Shown: positions 1 through 9,483, counted from the stretch's first letter. The stretch: DNA of 34,569 nucleotides from Treponema sp. (GCA_031254365.1 JAIRUN010000093.1:1-34569); one strand, 5' to 3'. The notes: generated by a model not told the origin, from the letters alone. A program made the numbers and translations.

Positions 1-56
1 GTAGATGACATTACCCGCTATTTATGCTATACTGTTATTATAACAAGGAGACCATT

Positions 57-272
57 ATGGCAAAAAAAACCGACATTGACAAACTTCCCTGGATCGTTAA
101 AGTTATCCTCACCCTTTTCTTTGATCCGATAGTTCAGGGCATTAACCGCATACTGCGGGGCAAAGTAATTATCGGGCTTTTGTGGATCATCACCATCGGC
201 ATCTTTGGAATTGGATGGCTTATTGATTTCATTACCGTGTTGATTTATAAAGACATCAAGTTTCTTGCGTAG
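57..272 (+). CDS. Small TM2-like membrane protein
   Basis: ORF with AAGGAG upstream of ATG at 57; two hydrophobic segments with a G-K-x(n)-FGIGWLIDF pattern resembling TM2-domain proteins. Confidence 0.65.
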   Translation: MAKKTDIDKLPWIVKVILTLFFDPIVQGINRILRGKVIIGLLWIITIGIFGIGWLIDFITVLIYKDIKFLA

Positions 273-280
273 ATGATCTT

Positions 281-1924
281 TTACAACGAATCAAAATAGG
301 CTGTAACAAAAACCGCCGGGGAATTCCAATAAATGGCATTTTCATTGGATGATGCCGAAGGCGTAAAGTCCAGATAGAATTTCGCCGGGGCCGTGTCAGG
401 GGGTATGGTCATCTTGGCCGCACCGTCCGGGTGTCCTTTATTGGGCCCTCCTGACACAAGGCCCGGTACTGGATCATCAACCCCGTCAGCGTAAGAAGGC
501 CGGTGATGGGGAAAGCGGAAAGCCCGTTTCCCAAAGCCTGTTACAAAGCTATAGCCTGTGGCGTTCATTCCCAAAAGATAATCAAGCTGGTTCTGGGCGG
601 CGTTCCGGTATTTCATTTCTCCTGTAAGAAGGCAGGCGCAGATCATAACGATGGCGTTGTTCAGAATCGGAAGTATGCTTCCCCATCTGTAACCGTCCGC
701 ACCCAGAGCCGTATGGTAACCGCTTTTTTGGGTCAGAGTCAGGGATGAATCCGCAGCCTGAACAAACCGCTTTTGTAAGGACGCGATAAAATCCCCGTCA
801 AGTTTATTTCGCATAACAAAGAAGCAGCACAGCGCCCCCATGCCCGCGGTATCCCGCCAGCCGAATTTTGAAACATCTACCGCGTCCGCCCGTTTTTTTA
901 AGGCATCCAGATAGCGGGCTTCTCCGGTAACGGAATACAATTCTGCGGAAGCCCAGAAAAGTTCGTCCTCGCAGCTTGAATCCCCATAGGCCCCGGAACT
1001 GAGATTTGGCGGATTGACAAAGGGCTCAAACGCGGGGTTCGCCTCCATCCAATCCCATGCTTTTATGGCGGCCTCAAGCAGTTTGCTGGCAAAGGCAGCG
1101 TCATAGGCCCGGTAGACTCTGGAAGCCTGCGCCGCCGCTGCCGCGAATCCCGCGGTGGAACAATGAGTAACCCGAAAGAGCCATAAATCATCCGTGTCTT
1201 GTTCAGGCATAATGAATTTTGCGAAATACCTGGTGGCTACCTTGTGGTAGAGTCCCCCGTCTGCCCGCTGCATCCTGAGCATCCACTCCAGTTCATAGCG
1301 GCATTCGTTGAGAATGTCGGGAATCCCGTTGCCGCTTTCGGGGATATTAAGCTGATCCTGATAAACCGGATAAAATAATTCATAAGAATAAAGTAAGTGT
1401 GACACTGCTACTGCTGCGGGCGCGATATACCTGCCGTAATCCCCGGCATCATGCCAGCCGCCGACGCAGTCTACCACCGTATCCATGTCCAGTTCCCCAT
1501 CGTTCTTAACCAGCGTGGCTTTTCCCGCATGGCAGATTCCGTGATGATAAGGGCCGGCGTATTTTTCCGGCAGCTCGCAGCCGCAGCGTTGATAATAGAA
1601 GCTCTTTACCAGCGCATTGCTCAAGGCATGATAAGGCTTTTCTTTTATCTCGATAATGACACTCTCGCCATCGGCAATAAGATAATACTTACCCGGTTCA
1701 GAGAAGGCGGAAAAATCCACGGTGCGCACCGTATCCCCTGAAGCTTCATCGTAGACTGCCGGAGAAAGAATAACATTGCAGATATTTTCGTCCGCTCCGG
1801 TTTGCGGCCGGTATGTACCAAGCATCCGCTCGTTCAGAATCATGCAATGCGCTCCCTTGCCGGTCAAGACTGCCTTTTTCGGCAGCCGGGGATCGTAGCC
1901 TGTCTGGTTATAATGAATACTCAT
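281..1924 (-). CDS. Glycoside hydrolase family 9 (endoglucanase/cellodextrinase-like), no obvious signal peptide
   Basis: 547 aa; N-terminal Ig-like region (NQTGYDPRLPKKAVL), GGWHDAGDYGRY motif and C-terminal NENAIYWNSPAVF motif typical of GH9. Confidence 0.9.
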   Translation of the reverse strand: MSIHYNQTGYDPRLPKKAVLTGKGAHCMILNERMLGTYRPQTGADENICNVILSPAVYDEASGDTVRTVDFSAFSEPGKYYLIADGESVIIEIKEKPYHALSNALVKSFYYQRCGCELPEKYAGPYHHGICHAGKATLVKNDGELDMDTVVDCVGGWHDAGDYGRYIAPAAVAVSHLLYSYELFYPVYQDQLNIPESGNGIPDILNECRYELEWMLRMQRADGGLYHKVATRYFAKFIMPEQDTDDLWLFRVTHCSTAGFAAAAAQASRVYRAYDAAFASKLLEAAIKAWDWMEANPAFEPFVNPPNLSSGAYGDSSCEDELFWASAELYSVTGEARYLDALKKRADAVDVSKFGWRDTAGMGALCCFFVMRNKLDGDFIASLQKRFVQAADSSLTLTQKSGYHTALGADGYRWGSILPILNNAIVMICACLLTGEMKYRNAAQNQLDYLLGMNATGYSFVTGFGKRAFRFPHHRPSYADGVDDPVPGLVSGGPNKGHPDGAAKMTIPPDTAPAKFYLDFTPSASSNENAIYWNSPAVFVTAYFDSL

Positions 1925-3138
1925 GGCGAAACCTTCGGCTGGTTATAAACCCTTACATAATCAACGAGCATTTCGCCTTCGGTGAAGCCGGGCGGTAATG
2001 TTCCTGCCCATTCAGCTCCTTCTACACTTAACTTGATATAGTTGGGATTCTGGTTTATGCCGCAGTTCTGAAATTGCGGGCCGCCGTTAACGCGCCACAG
2101 TATTTGGCCGTCTACATAGAACACATATTCCGAAGGTGACCAGTCAAGCGCGAAAATGTGGAATTCGCCATCATAAATATCCAGCCCCGGCAGGCTGCTG
2201 TTATCCTGACCTGTACTCTGGTGATTGCTGCCATAACCATTCCAGTGCAGCGCGGCGTTATATGTACCGTTTTGATTATGTATGGATTCAATGATGTCGA
2301 TTTCAGTGCCTATCACGCCATCATTGGTGATGATGTCCTGTGTTGGACTCATCAGCCAGAACGCCCCCCATGTGCCGCTTGCTTTGGGGAATTTAATTTT
2401 TGCCTCATAATAACCATAGCTGTTGTCAAATATTACAGGCCCGTTTATTTGTTTTGTACGCGAGCGTATGGCCCCTGCGCGAATCCAGTTATCCGCAAGC
2501 GCTTTTTGGGATGATTTACCCGCGCCGAGTTTTGTGTCGCGGATCATTTTAAGATGCAGCATCCCGTCGCTGATCGAAACCATATCGTCTCTCCATGAAC
2601 TGCGCCCCTGCCTGTCCCATTCAGGACAAAATTCCCACTTGGTTTTATCAAGCGTGGTTCCTTCGAATTCGTCAAAGAAAATAATTTCCGGTTCCGCGTT
2701 TTCGTCTGCTGTTTTTGCGAACATGATCTTTATGACAAGGCTGTCGCCTGTCGTCTCGGCGCTTATGTTTTCTACACGGTCTGTTGGCAGGCCCTTAACA
2801 TCGTCAAGAAGTATGCCGCTGAAGGTATGCCGCTTGTCCGCGGGCTCAAGGATCAATGTGGCGGTGTACTGTGTGTCTTTCCCGAATGTTTTGCTGACTT
2901 GCGGGTTCCATTCGAGAGTCTGCGTAAAGGATTCCCTTGTTAATAATTTTGCCCTGAAAGGGTATTTGTACAGGCTCTGGGGATAATTACCCGCCGCAGG
3001 AGATTTGAGGGGATAAACTTCCGGTGAACTGATCTGCGATTTGCCGTTCAAGCCTCCGGCAGTACCGCACGAAATTACAACAACAATAATGAAGCACACG
3101 CCAAGCGCCCCTATAAGAATAATTTTAGGTGTCATCAT
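1921..3138 (-). CDS. Glycoside hydrolase family 16 (beta-glucanase-like), probable lipoprotein
   Basis: 405 aa; EIDIIES (ExDxxE) GH16 catalytic motif; N-terminal hydrophobic segment ending VVISC, a plausible spirochaetal lipobox. Confidence 0.88.
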   Translation of the reverse strand: MMTPKIILIGALGVCFIIVVVISCGTAGGLNGKSQISSPEVYPLKSPAAGNYPQSLYKYPFRAKLLTRESFTQTLEWNPQVSKTFGKDTQYTATLILEPADKRHTFSGILLDDVKGLPTDRVENISAETTGDSLVIKIMFAKTADENAEPEIIFFDEFEGTTLDKTKWEFCPEWDRQGRSSWRDDMVSISDGMLHLKMIRDTKLGAGKSSQKALADNWIRAGAIRSRTKQINGPVIFDNSYGYYEAKIKFPKASGTWGAFWLMSPTQDIITNDGVIGTEIDIIESIHNQNGTYNAALHWNGYGSNHQSTGQDNSSLPGLDIYDGEFHIFALDWSPSEYVFYVDGQILWRVNGGPQFQNCGINQNPNYIKLSVEGAEWAGTLPPGFTEGEMLVDYVRVYNQPKVSP

Positions 3139-3228
3139 GTCATCAGTATACCATGAATGGTTAACGCAATGCTATTTCCTTAATCAGTAATTCGTGATAA
3201 AATAAATAATTGTAACGGAGGCATATCC

Positions 3229-4233
3229 ATGAATACAAAAAAGATTAAGGCCGGAAAGCTGGCGCTTGCCGCGCTTGTAGTCATTTGTCTTGGAGCGCTG
3301 GTTACAGCCGGTAGTGTAGATAAAACAAAAGCGCATGAAACGGTCCCGGATACAGCCCGTATCAATACCGAACAGGTCGGGGGTTCCAAAGTGTATTTCA
3401 CCAGCGACATCAGTGCGCAGGGAATACTCGCGGTTTATGAAGCCCTGAATGTTCCGGTATCCGGCAAAGTGGCGGTAAAGCTCCACATGGGAGAGCCGGG
3501 AAATCAAAATTACCTCAGGCCGGAACTGCTTCGGACATTGGTTGATACAGTGAAAGGCAGTTTCGTTGACAGCAATACCGCTTATGGCGGACGCCGGGGC
3601 AATGCCCAGGCCCATCTTCAGGCTGCCAGGGAACACGGCTTTACCTATGCGCCGGTTGACATCCTTGACGCGGACGGGGAAATAAAGCTCCCCATAAAAA
3701 ACGGCAAGCACCTCAAGGAAGCCCTTATGGGTTCCCATATTATGAATTACGACTGGATCATTTCTGTGGCGCATTTCAAAGGTCATTCAATGGCTGGTTT
3801 CGGGGGAACCTTCAAAAATCTGGCTATTGGCATTGCCACCCCAGCGGGTAAAAGGGCAATTCACTCTGATCCCGGCGGCGGAATGTTTTCCAGTTCCGGT
3901 GAACCTTTTTTTGAGAAAGTCATTGAATATAATATGGCGCTCGCGGATGCCAAATCCGGCAGAATGCTCTACATCAATGTGCTGAATAATCTTTCAACAG
4001 AATGTGACTGCAATGCCCGCGCTCCGGGGGCCACTATGCCGGACATCGGCGTTCTGGCGAGCCTTGATCCGGTGGCTCTGGAAAAGGCCAGCCTTGATAT
4101 GATCTACGCCCGGCCCGCTGATGAACGCAGACATCTGGTAGAGCGAATCGAATCCCGAAACGGAACCTATCAGGTGATCTATGGTGAAAGAATGGGTCTG
4201 GGCAAACAAACATACGAGTTAATCAGATTGTAG
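3229..4233 (+). CDS. DUF362-family protein with N-terminal export signal/anchor
   Basis: 334 aa; DUF362-like core (VAVKLHMGEPGNQNYLRPELLRTLVDTVK, HFKGHSMAGFGGTFKNLAIG, DPVALEKASLDMI); hydrophobic N-terminus LALAALVVICLGALVTAG; RBS-like GGAGG upstream. Confidence 0.75.
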   Translation: MNTKKIKAGKLALAALVVICLGALVTAGSVDKTKAHETVPDTARINTEQVGGSKVYFTSDISAQGILAVYEALNVPVSGKVAVKLHMGEPGNQNYLRPELLRTLVDTVKGSFVDSNTAYGGRRGNAQAHLQAAREHGFTYAPVDILDADGEIKLPIKNGKHLKEALMGSHIMNYDWIISVAHFKGHSMAGFGGTFKNLAIGIATPAGKRAIHSDPGGGMFSSSGEPFFEKVIEYNMALADAKSGRMLYINVLNNLSTECDCNARAPGATMPDIGVLASLDPVALEKASLDMIYARPADERRHLVERIESRNGTYQVIYGERMGLGKQTYELIRL

Positions 4234-4261
4234 AGAACAATTAACAGTTAACTGTAACGGA

Positions 4262-5176
4262 GTGATACCGTTGGAAATTCTTGCAAGGGAATTAATTTAT
4301 TTCTGGTATTACTTTTCCGTACAGCTTTCCCAGATAGCGATTTATTGGATTTTGGGAATGATCCTCGGCTCGCTAATCTCGGTTTTTGGCAGGGAAAAAC
4401 TTCACTCCATGTTCGCTGCCTTGCGGGACAGGGACTTGGGGATTTTGGGCATTATCCCCGCTTCCCTCATCGGCATTGCCTCTCCGCTCTGTATGTACGG
4501 AACCATTCCCATTTCCGCATCCTTTGCCGAAAAGGGAATGGAAGAAGACTGGCTCGCGGCCTTTATGATGAGTTCGATTCTGTTGAATCCCCAACTCCTG
4601 TTCTACAGCGCCGCTCTGGGGCCGGCTGCTTTGATAATCCGTTTTGTGAGCTGCTTTCTCTGCGGCATTAGCGCGGGCCTGCTGGTTCGTTTTTTTTTCA
4701 AGGGCAGAAAATTTTTTAATTTCAAAGGTTTTGAAGAAGCAACAAACCGCGACATTGATCCCAATCTTTTTTTGCGCTTCATTAAAAATCTCTGGCGGAA
4801 TGTAAAAGCCACCGGCCCGGCCTTTCTCCTCGGTATAAGCCTCGCTGCCCTGTTCCAGCGGTATGTTCCCGCTGATGTCATGGCATCGCTTTTTGGGAAG
4901 CACCGGGGCTTTGGCCTGCTCATGGCCGCCACAGTAGGAGTCCCCCTCTATGTCTGCGGCGGCGGCACTATTCCCCTGCTCATCTCATGGATGGGAAACG
5001 GAATGTCACTTGGTTCCGCCGCGGCTTTTATGATCACCGGCCCTGCCATGAAAATTACAAATCTGGGAGCGGTAAAGATCATTCTGGGAATAAAAGACTT
5101 TGCCCTTTACCTGGCCTTTGCGATTCTCTTTGCGCTTTGTACCGGCTTCCTTGTTGATTTCGCATTTTTTTTATAA
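4262..5176 (+). CDS. Predicted permease, UPF0718/DUF318 (ArsP-like) family
   Basis: 304 aa polytopic protein from GTG start; PLCMYGTIPIS and GVPLYVCGGGTIPLL motifs characteristic of the family. Confidence 0.75.
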   Translation: MIPLEILARELIYFWYYFSVQLSQIAIYWILGMILGSLISVFGREKLHSMFAALRDRDLGILGIIPASLIGIASPLCMYGTIPISASFAEKGMEEDWLAAFMMSSILLNPQLLFYSAALGPAALIIRFVSCFLCGISAGLLVRFFFKGRKFFNFKGFEEATNRDIDPNLFLRFIKNLWRNVKATGPAFLLGISLAALFQRYVPADVMASLFGKHRGFGLLMAATVGVPLYVCGGGTIPLLISWMGNGMSLGSAAAFMITGPAMKITNLGAVKIILGIKDFALYLAFAILFALCTGFLVDFAFFL

Positions 5177-5205
5177 CAGAATAACCAGTGGTTTAGACAA
5201 CTCCC

Positions 5206-5236
5206 TTGACTAAACTAAGTTTATAGACTAAGTTTA
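5206..5236 (+). promoter_or_regulatory. Predicted promoter/operator of TA module 1: two abutting 13-bp palindrome-like sites TAAACTAAGTTTA|TAGACTAAGTTTA
   Basis: First site (5211-5223) is a perfect 6+1+6 inverted repeat; second (5224-5236) differs by one base; TTGACT (-35-like) at 5206-5211; antitoxin start at 5250. Confidence 0.5.
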
Positions 5237-5249
5237 CAAGAGAGACACT

Positions 5250-5486
5250 ATGCAGCAGTACAATATTCACGCGGCTAAAACTCATCTTTCCGCGCTGGTG
5301 GAAAAAGCCGCCGGAGGTGAAGCCTTTATTATCGCGAAAGCCGGTAAACCTATGGTAAAAGTCGTTCCCTGTATGATGCAAAGTGACGGGCAAAAACGGG
5401 TTGGATTCCTCAAAGGGGAAATCGCAATTCCTGATGACTTTGATCAGATGGGTCAAAACGAAATAAGCGAAGCGTTTGAGGCTTGA
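5250..5486 (+). CDS. Type II antitoxin, Phd/YefM family
   Basis: 78 aa; MQQYNIHAAKTHLSALVEKAAGGEAFIIAKAGKPMVKVVP is a canonical Phd/YefM N-terminus; overlaps or abuts downstream PIN gene. Confidence 0.88.
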   Translation: MQQYNIHAAKTHLSALVEKAAGGEAFIIAKAGKPMVKVVPCMMQSDGQKRVGFLKGEIAIPDDFDQMGQNEISEAFEA

Positions 5487-5487
5487 T

Positions 5488-5901
5488 GTGAAACTGCTTA
5501 TTGATACGCACCTGCTTTTATGGGCGGCGGCAGGCACATTGCCTTCCAAAGCTGAGCCCTACTTTTCCAATGCCGAAAATGAACTGCTTTTTAGTTCCGC
5601 CAGCATCTGGGAAGTAATTATCAAAAAGGGCTTAAATCGCCCTGATTTTCGGATAGATCCCAATGCGCTGTATTGGGGTCTTTTGAATAACGGCTATACG
5701 GAACTTGACATTACGAGCCGTCATACGCTTTTGACCGCGAACTTACCTCCGTTTCATAAAGACCCTTTTGATCGTATTCTGGTAGCTCAAGCCAAAGCGG
5801 AAGGGGCGGCACTGCTTACATCGGATAAGATCGTATCACGTTATTCACCCGCTATTTACATAAGCGCGGGACGAAAAAGCAACCGGCATCGTTTGGAATA
5901 G
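5488..5901 (+). CDS. PIN-domain toxin (VapC-like)
   Basis: Four acidic positions: LLIDTHLLLW, SIWEVIIKKG, DPFDRILVAQA, LLTSDKIV; start could be TTG 5476 or GTG 5488. Confidence 0.87.
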   Translation: MKLLIDTHLLLWAAAGTLPSKAEPYFSNAENELLFSSASIWEVIIKKGLNRPDFRIDPNALYWGLLNNGYTELDITSRHTLLTANLPPFHKDPFDRILVAQAKAEGAALLTSDKIVSRYSPAIYISAGRKSNRHRLE

Positions 5902-5958
5902 AAGAAAACTCTTAATTGGTGTTCCTATAGCAGAAAAATTTGCTATGCTGATTGTACT

Positions 5959-8064
5959 GTGTTTCTGCGATCCCTTACTGTTCCGCTAACCGCTATCCGG
6001 GGCATCGGCCCTGCCCAGATTCCCAAATTCGCCAGGCTGGGAATACAGAATGTGGCGGGACTCCTTTGTCACTATCCCCGTGACTGGGAAGACCGGAGTC
6101 TTGCAGTTCCCCTGAAAGAATTTTATCGTGCGCCGGTCTGTACGGAAATTACCGTCCTTGCCCATGACTGGATCGGCTTTGGCAGGAAGCGGACACTCAA
6201 AGTCCATGTTGAAGATGAAAGCGCCAGAGCAACGCTGCTGTGCTTTAACCGTCCCTGGCTGGAGAAGCAGCTTGTTCCCGGCAACCGTTACCGGCTGTGG
6301 GGCCGCTTTAATTATAAATACAGCGAGATACAGTCCAGTTCTTTTGAAGTTGAGCCGCTTGACGGGGACATGGGTGAAAGCAGCTCAGCTGGTTTTGGCC
6401 GTTTGCTTCCGGTGTACCCCCTGAGCGCGGGCCTTAATCAGACAATGGTCCGCAGATTCATAAGCCAGACTCTTCAGCATTACGCCGCTGATTTTGAGAA
6501 TGAACTTCCTGCGGAAATTATTGAACGGGACGCACTGCTTTCAAAAGCCGCCGCAATCAGGGCCATCCATTTTCCCGCTTCCGCCGCGGAACTTGAACAG
6601 GCGAAAAAGACCCTTATATATGAAGAATTATTTTACCTTGAAGTGATGGTGGGGAAGAGGAGCCGCACTCCGTCAAAGAGCGTAGATGAACAAAATATTG
6701 ATAAAAACGCAATAGATACCTATTCCTCTTTGCAGCAGCGTCTGCTTGAGCGGCTGCCCTTTACACTTACGCCGGGACAGCGGGAAGCGGCTGCTGACAT
6801 TGACCGTGACATGACGCATAACGTGGGTGTCTCCATGTCGCGGCTGTTACAGGGTGATGTCGGTTCCGGGAAAACGTTGGTTTCATTTCTGGCCGCGCTG
6901 CGGGCAGTGGAAGACGGGGGGCAGGCGGCGATCATGGCTCCAACGGAATTGCTTGCCCGCCAGCATGCGGAAAACGCCGCCCGGCTGCTTGAGCCGCTGG
7001 GAATACGGATCGCCTTTTGTACGGGAAACATAAAAGCCGCCGGAAGAAAAGAATTACTGCTGCGCCTTGCCTCCGGTGAAATTGATATTGCCGTTGGAAC
7101 CCATGCGCTTTTTTCACGTGATGTACAATATAAAAACCTGCGCCTCGTGGTAATAGACGAACAGCACCGCTTCGGTGTAACCCAGCGCGCGCTTATCATG
7201 GCAAAGGGCACTTCGCCCCAGGGCGTGCCCCATTTGCTGATGATGAGCGCCACGCCCATTCCCCGCACTCTTGCCCTGACAGTTTTCGGCGACATGGATG
7301 TTTCAGTGATCCGCGATCTGCCGCCCGGCAGAAAGCCGGTAAAAACTCATCTGGCAAAACAATCCAGCGAGGCCAGAGTTTACGATTTTGTGCGCAAAGA
7401 ACTGAGCGCCGGGCATCAGGCATATTTTGTCTATCCGTTAATTGATGACAGCGGCGATGCTGAATTAAAAGACGCTGTTTCAATGGCTGAACGTCTGGCG
7501 AAGAAAGTTTTCCCCCGTTATGCGCTTGCGCTGGTTCACTCAAAACTGGACGAAGAAGAAAAGCAGCGCACCATGGAACGCTTCCGTAGCGGGGAAATAA
7601 AAATCCTCGTTGCAACCAGCGTTGTCGAGGTAGGAGTTGATGTGCCAAACGCGAACTGCATGGTCATTGAACACGCCGAGCGTTTTGGCCTTTCCGCCCT
7701 GCATCAACTCCGGGGCAGGGTCGGCCGCGGTCTTGATCAGTCGTATTGTTTTCTTGTGTATTCCGATGAACTTACCGATGACGGAAAATCCCGGCTCAAG
7801 GTGATGCTGGAAAACTCAGATGGCTTTGTCATTGCCGAAGAAGATTTGAAACTCCGCGGCCCCGGACAAATTACCGGAACCGAACAGTCCGGCTACCTGA
7901 ATCTGGGAATAGCCAATCCGATCCGTGACATCGAAGAACTCGTCCGCGCCAGAACCGATGCCTTTGCTATCCTCGAAAGCGACCCGGACCTCCTGCTGCC
8001 CGATCACCGCGTCATCGCCCGCGTACTGGAAACCGTTCCGCCCTTTGACGAAGTTGCGCTGTAA
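5959..8064 (+). CDS. recG: ATP-dependent DNA helicase RecG
   Basis: 701 aa; wedge/OB N-domain (AIRGIGPAQIPKFARLGI), Walker A GDVGSGKT, DEQHRFG box, MMSATPIPRTLALT, QLRGRVGRG. Confidence 0.97.
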   Translation: MFLRSLTVPLTAIRGIGPAQIPKFARLGIQNVAGLLCHYPRDWEDRSLAVPLKEFYRAPVCTEITVLAHDWIGFGRKRTLKVHVEDESARATLLCFNRPWLEKQLVPGNRYRLWGRFNYKYSEIQSSSFEVEPLDGDMGESSSAGFGRLLPVYPLSAGLNQTMVRRFISQTLQHYAADFENELPAEIIERDALLSKAAAIRAIHFPASAAELEQAKKTLIYEELFYLEVMVGKRSRTPSKSVDEQNIDKNAIDTYSSLQQRLLERLPFTLTPGQREAAADIDRDMTHNVGVSMSRLLQGDVGSGKTLVSFLAALRAVEDGGQAAIMAPTELLARQHAENAARLLEPLGIRIAFCTGNIKAAGRKELLLRLASGEIDIAVGTHALFSRDVQYKNLRLVVIDEQHRFGVTQRALIMAKGTSPQGVPHLLMMSATPIPRTLALTVFGDMDVSVIRDLPPGRKPVKTHLAKQSSEARVYDFVRKELSAGHQAYFVYPLIDDSGDAELKDAVSMAERLAKKVFPRYALALVHSKLDEEEKQRTMERFRSGEIKILVATSVVEVGVDVPNANCMVIEHAERFGLSALHQLRGRVGRGLDQSYCFLVYSDELTDDGKSRLKVMLENSDGFVIAEEDLKLRGPGQITGTEQSGYLNLGIANPIRDIEELVRARTDAFAILESDPDLLLPDHRVIARVLETVPPFDEVAL

Positions 8065-8120
8065 CAGTACACGGCTGTATGCCGCTTGCCCTCGCTCCCT
8101 TTTTGTGTTATGTTTCTTTA

Positions 8121-8360
8121 ATGACCATTGAGCAAACTATTGAAATTCCGTCTGATCACCGCCTTGTGCTGGATTTGCCATATGAACTGCCTATAGGCAG
8201 GGCAAGGGTTGAACTAACGGTTACCCCGGAAAAAAAAGAACTTGTTGCAGATGGAAAATCCGCTTTCGGCTGTCTCCACCAGTTTGCCGTCCCCTCAAAA
8301 ATTTCTGACGAAAAAGAGGCTTGGTCACAGGCTGTTATTGAGAAATATGCACAAAATTGA
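8121..8360 (+). CDS. Putative antitoxin of TA module 2
   Basis: 79 aa from ATG 8121 (MTIEQTIEIPSDHRLVLDLPYELPIGRARVELTVTP), overlaps following PIN ORF by 14 nt. Confidence 0.65.
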   Translation: MTIEQTIEIPSDHRLVLDLPYELPIGRARVELTVTPEKKELVADGKSAFGCLHQFAVPSKISDEKEAWSQAVIEKYAQN

Positions 8361-8727
8361 CGCTAATATCATTCTTCGGTATATGCTGAATGACCACACC
8401 GAACTTTCACCCAAAGCAAAGGAAATAATAGATCAACACTCGGTTGAAGTTCCCATTGAAGTTTTTTGTGAAGTTGTTTATGTATTAACCGGATACTATA
8501 AAATTGACAGGCAAATTGTCAGTACAGAATTGGAACATTTTATTGAGCAAACCCGGTGCATTTTACCGCATCAGAGGGTTGTTTTACAAACTCTAAAATA
8601 TTTCGGAAAAACTTCCCTTGACTTCGTAGATTGTATTTTGGCGAGTTATGCTCAGATTGAGAAAGACGAAATACATACCTTTGATAATAAATTGCAAAAA
8701 CTGCTTGCGGAAATTAGACAGCCATAA
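8347..8727 (+). CDS. PIN-domain toxin of TA module 2
   Basis: 126 aa; KIDANIILRYML, VPIEVFCEVVYVL, TSLDFVDCILASYA, HTFDNKL carry the PIN acidic residues. Confidence 0.83.
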   Translation: MHKIDANIILRYMLNDHTELSPKAKEIIDQHSVEVPIEVFCEVVYVLTGYYKIDRQIVSTELEHFIEQTRCILPHQRVVLQTLKYFGKTSLDFVDCILASYAQIEKDEIHTFDNKLQKLLAEIRQP

Positions 8728-8844
8728 AAATATCACAACAGCGGCCCATGGTGTTGTCACCTTTTATCCAAAACAGCGCCTCAATATGGTATATTATAAG
8801 CAGGAGTCATCGTCACCGCTCACACGGCTTAATAGAGGTTAAAC

Positions 8845-9483
8845 ATGGAAGCGATACAAACAGCTAGGCATCCGCAGGATGCCAATCCCCCCACCTTTGA
8901 GTCGGTTATGGCGGCATTGCAGGAAAATGCACAAGGAATGAAAGAACTGAGAGAATTCCAAAAGGAAACGGCTCGGATTGTAAAGGAAACCTCCGAACGG
9001 CAAAAGGAAAACGAGCGGCTTATGAAGGAAAGCCGAGCGGATTTTGATGCAAGAATTGGGTCATTAACCAATCTTTTTGGTAATATCGCCGAATATATGG
9101 TGGCGCCAAAAATGCGTGAAAAATTTTTGGAGTTTGGGCTTGATTTCCCCAAGATAAATCAAAGTACCTATGTTAATGACAAGGTTAATAAGATTTCTCT
9201 TGAAATTGACGTTATGCTGGAAAACGGCGATAAGGCTATGCTGGTTGAAGTAAAAACCAAACTTACCACCGAACGCATAAACAAGCATATAGAACGCCTT
9301 GAAAAAATGCGTATGTATGCAAATTTACACGGCGACAAACGCACATTTTTAGGGGCGGTTGCGGGTGTTGTAGTAACTGACGAATTAAAAAACTACGCAT
9401 TAAATCAAGGTTTTTTTGTAATAGAACCTGTGGGGCAAAACTTAAACATTACGCCGCCAAACGGTCAACCGAAAGAATGGTAA
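8845..9483 (+). CDS. Coiled-coil protein with PD-(D/E)XK nuclease-like C-terminal domain (DUF3782-like)
   Basis: 212 aa; heptad-like charged helix (residues ~25-65) followed by EIDVMLENGDKAMLVEVKTKLT, a D-x(n)-ExK core. Confidence 0.65.
   Translation: MEAIQTARHPQDANPPTFESVMAALQENAQGMKELREFQKETARIVKETSERQKENERLMKESRADFDARIGSLTNLFGNIAEYMVAPKMREKFLEFGLDFPKINQSTYVNDKVNKISLEIDVMLENGDKAMLVEVKTKLTTERINKHIERLEKMRMYANLHGDKRTFLGAVAGVVVTDELKNYALNQGFFVIEPVGQNLNITPPNGQPKEW

Noticed and set aside
6720-7295. 191-aa antisense ORF within recG (and several similar 100-200 aa antisense ORFs in der, ptsI, uxaC, glpA-like genes)
   Set aside because: Low-complexity Ser/Arg-rich translations typical of antisense frames in GC-richer coding DNA; no domain recognisable.
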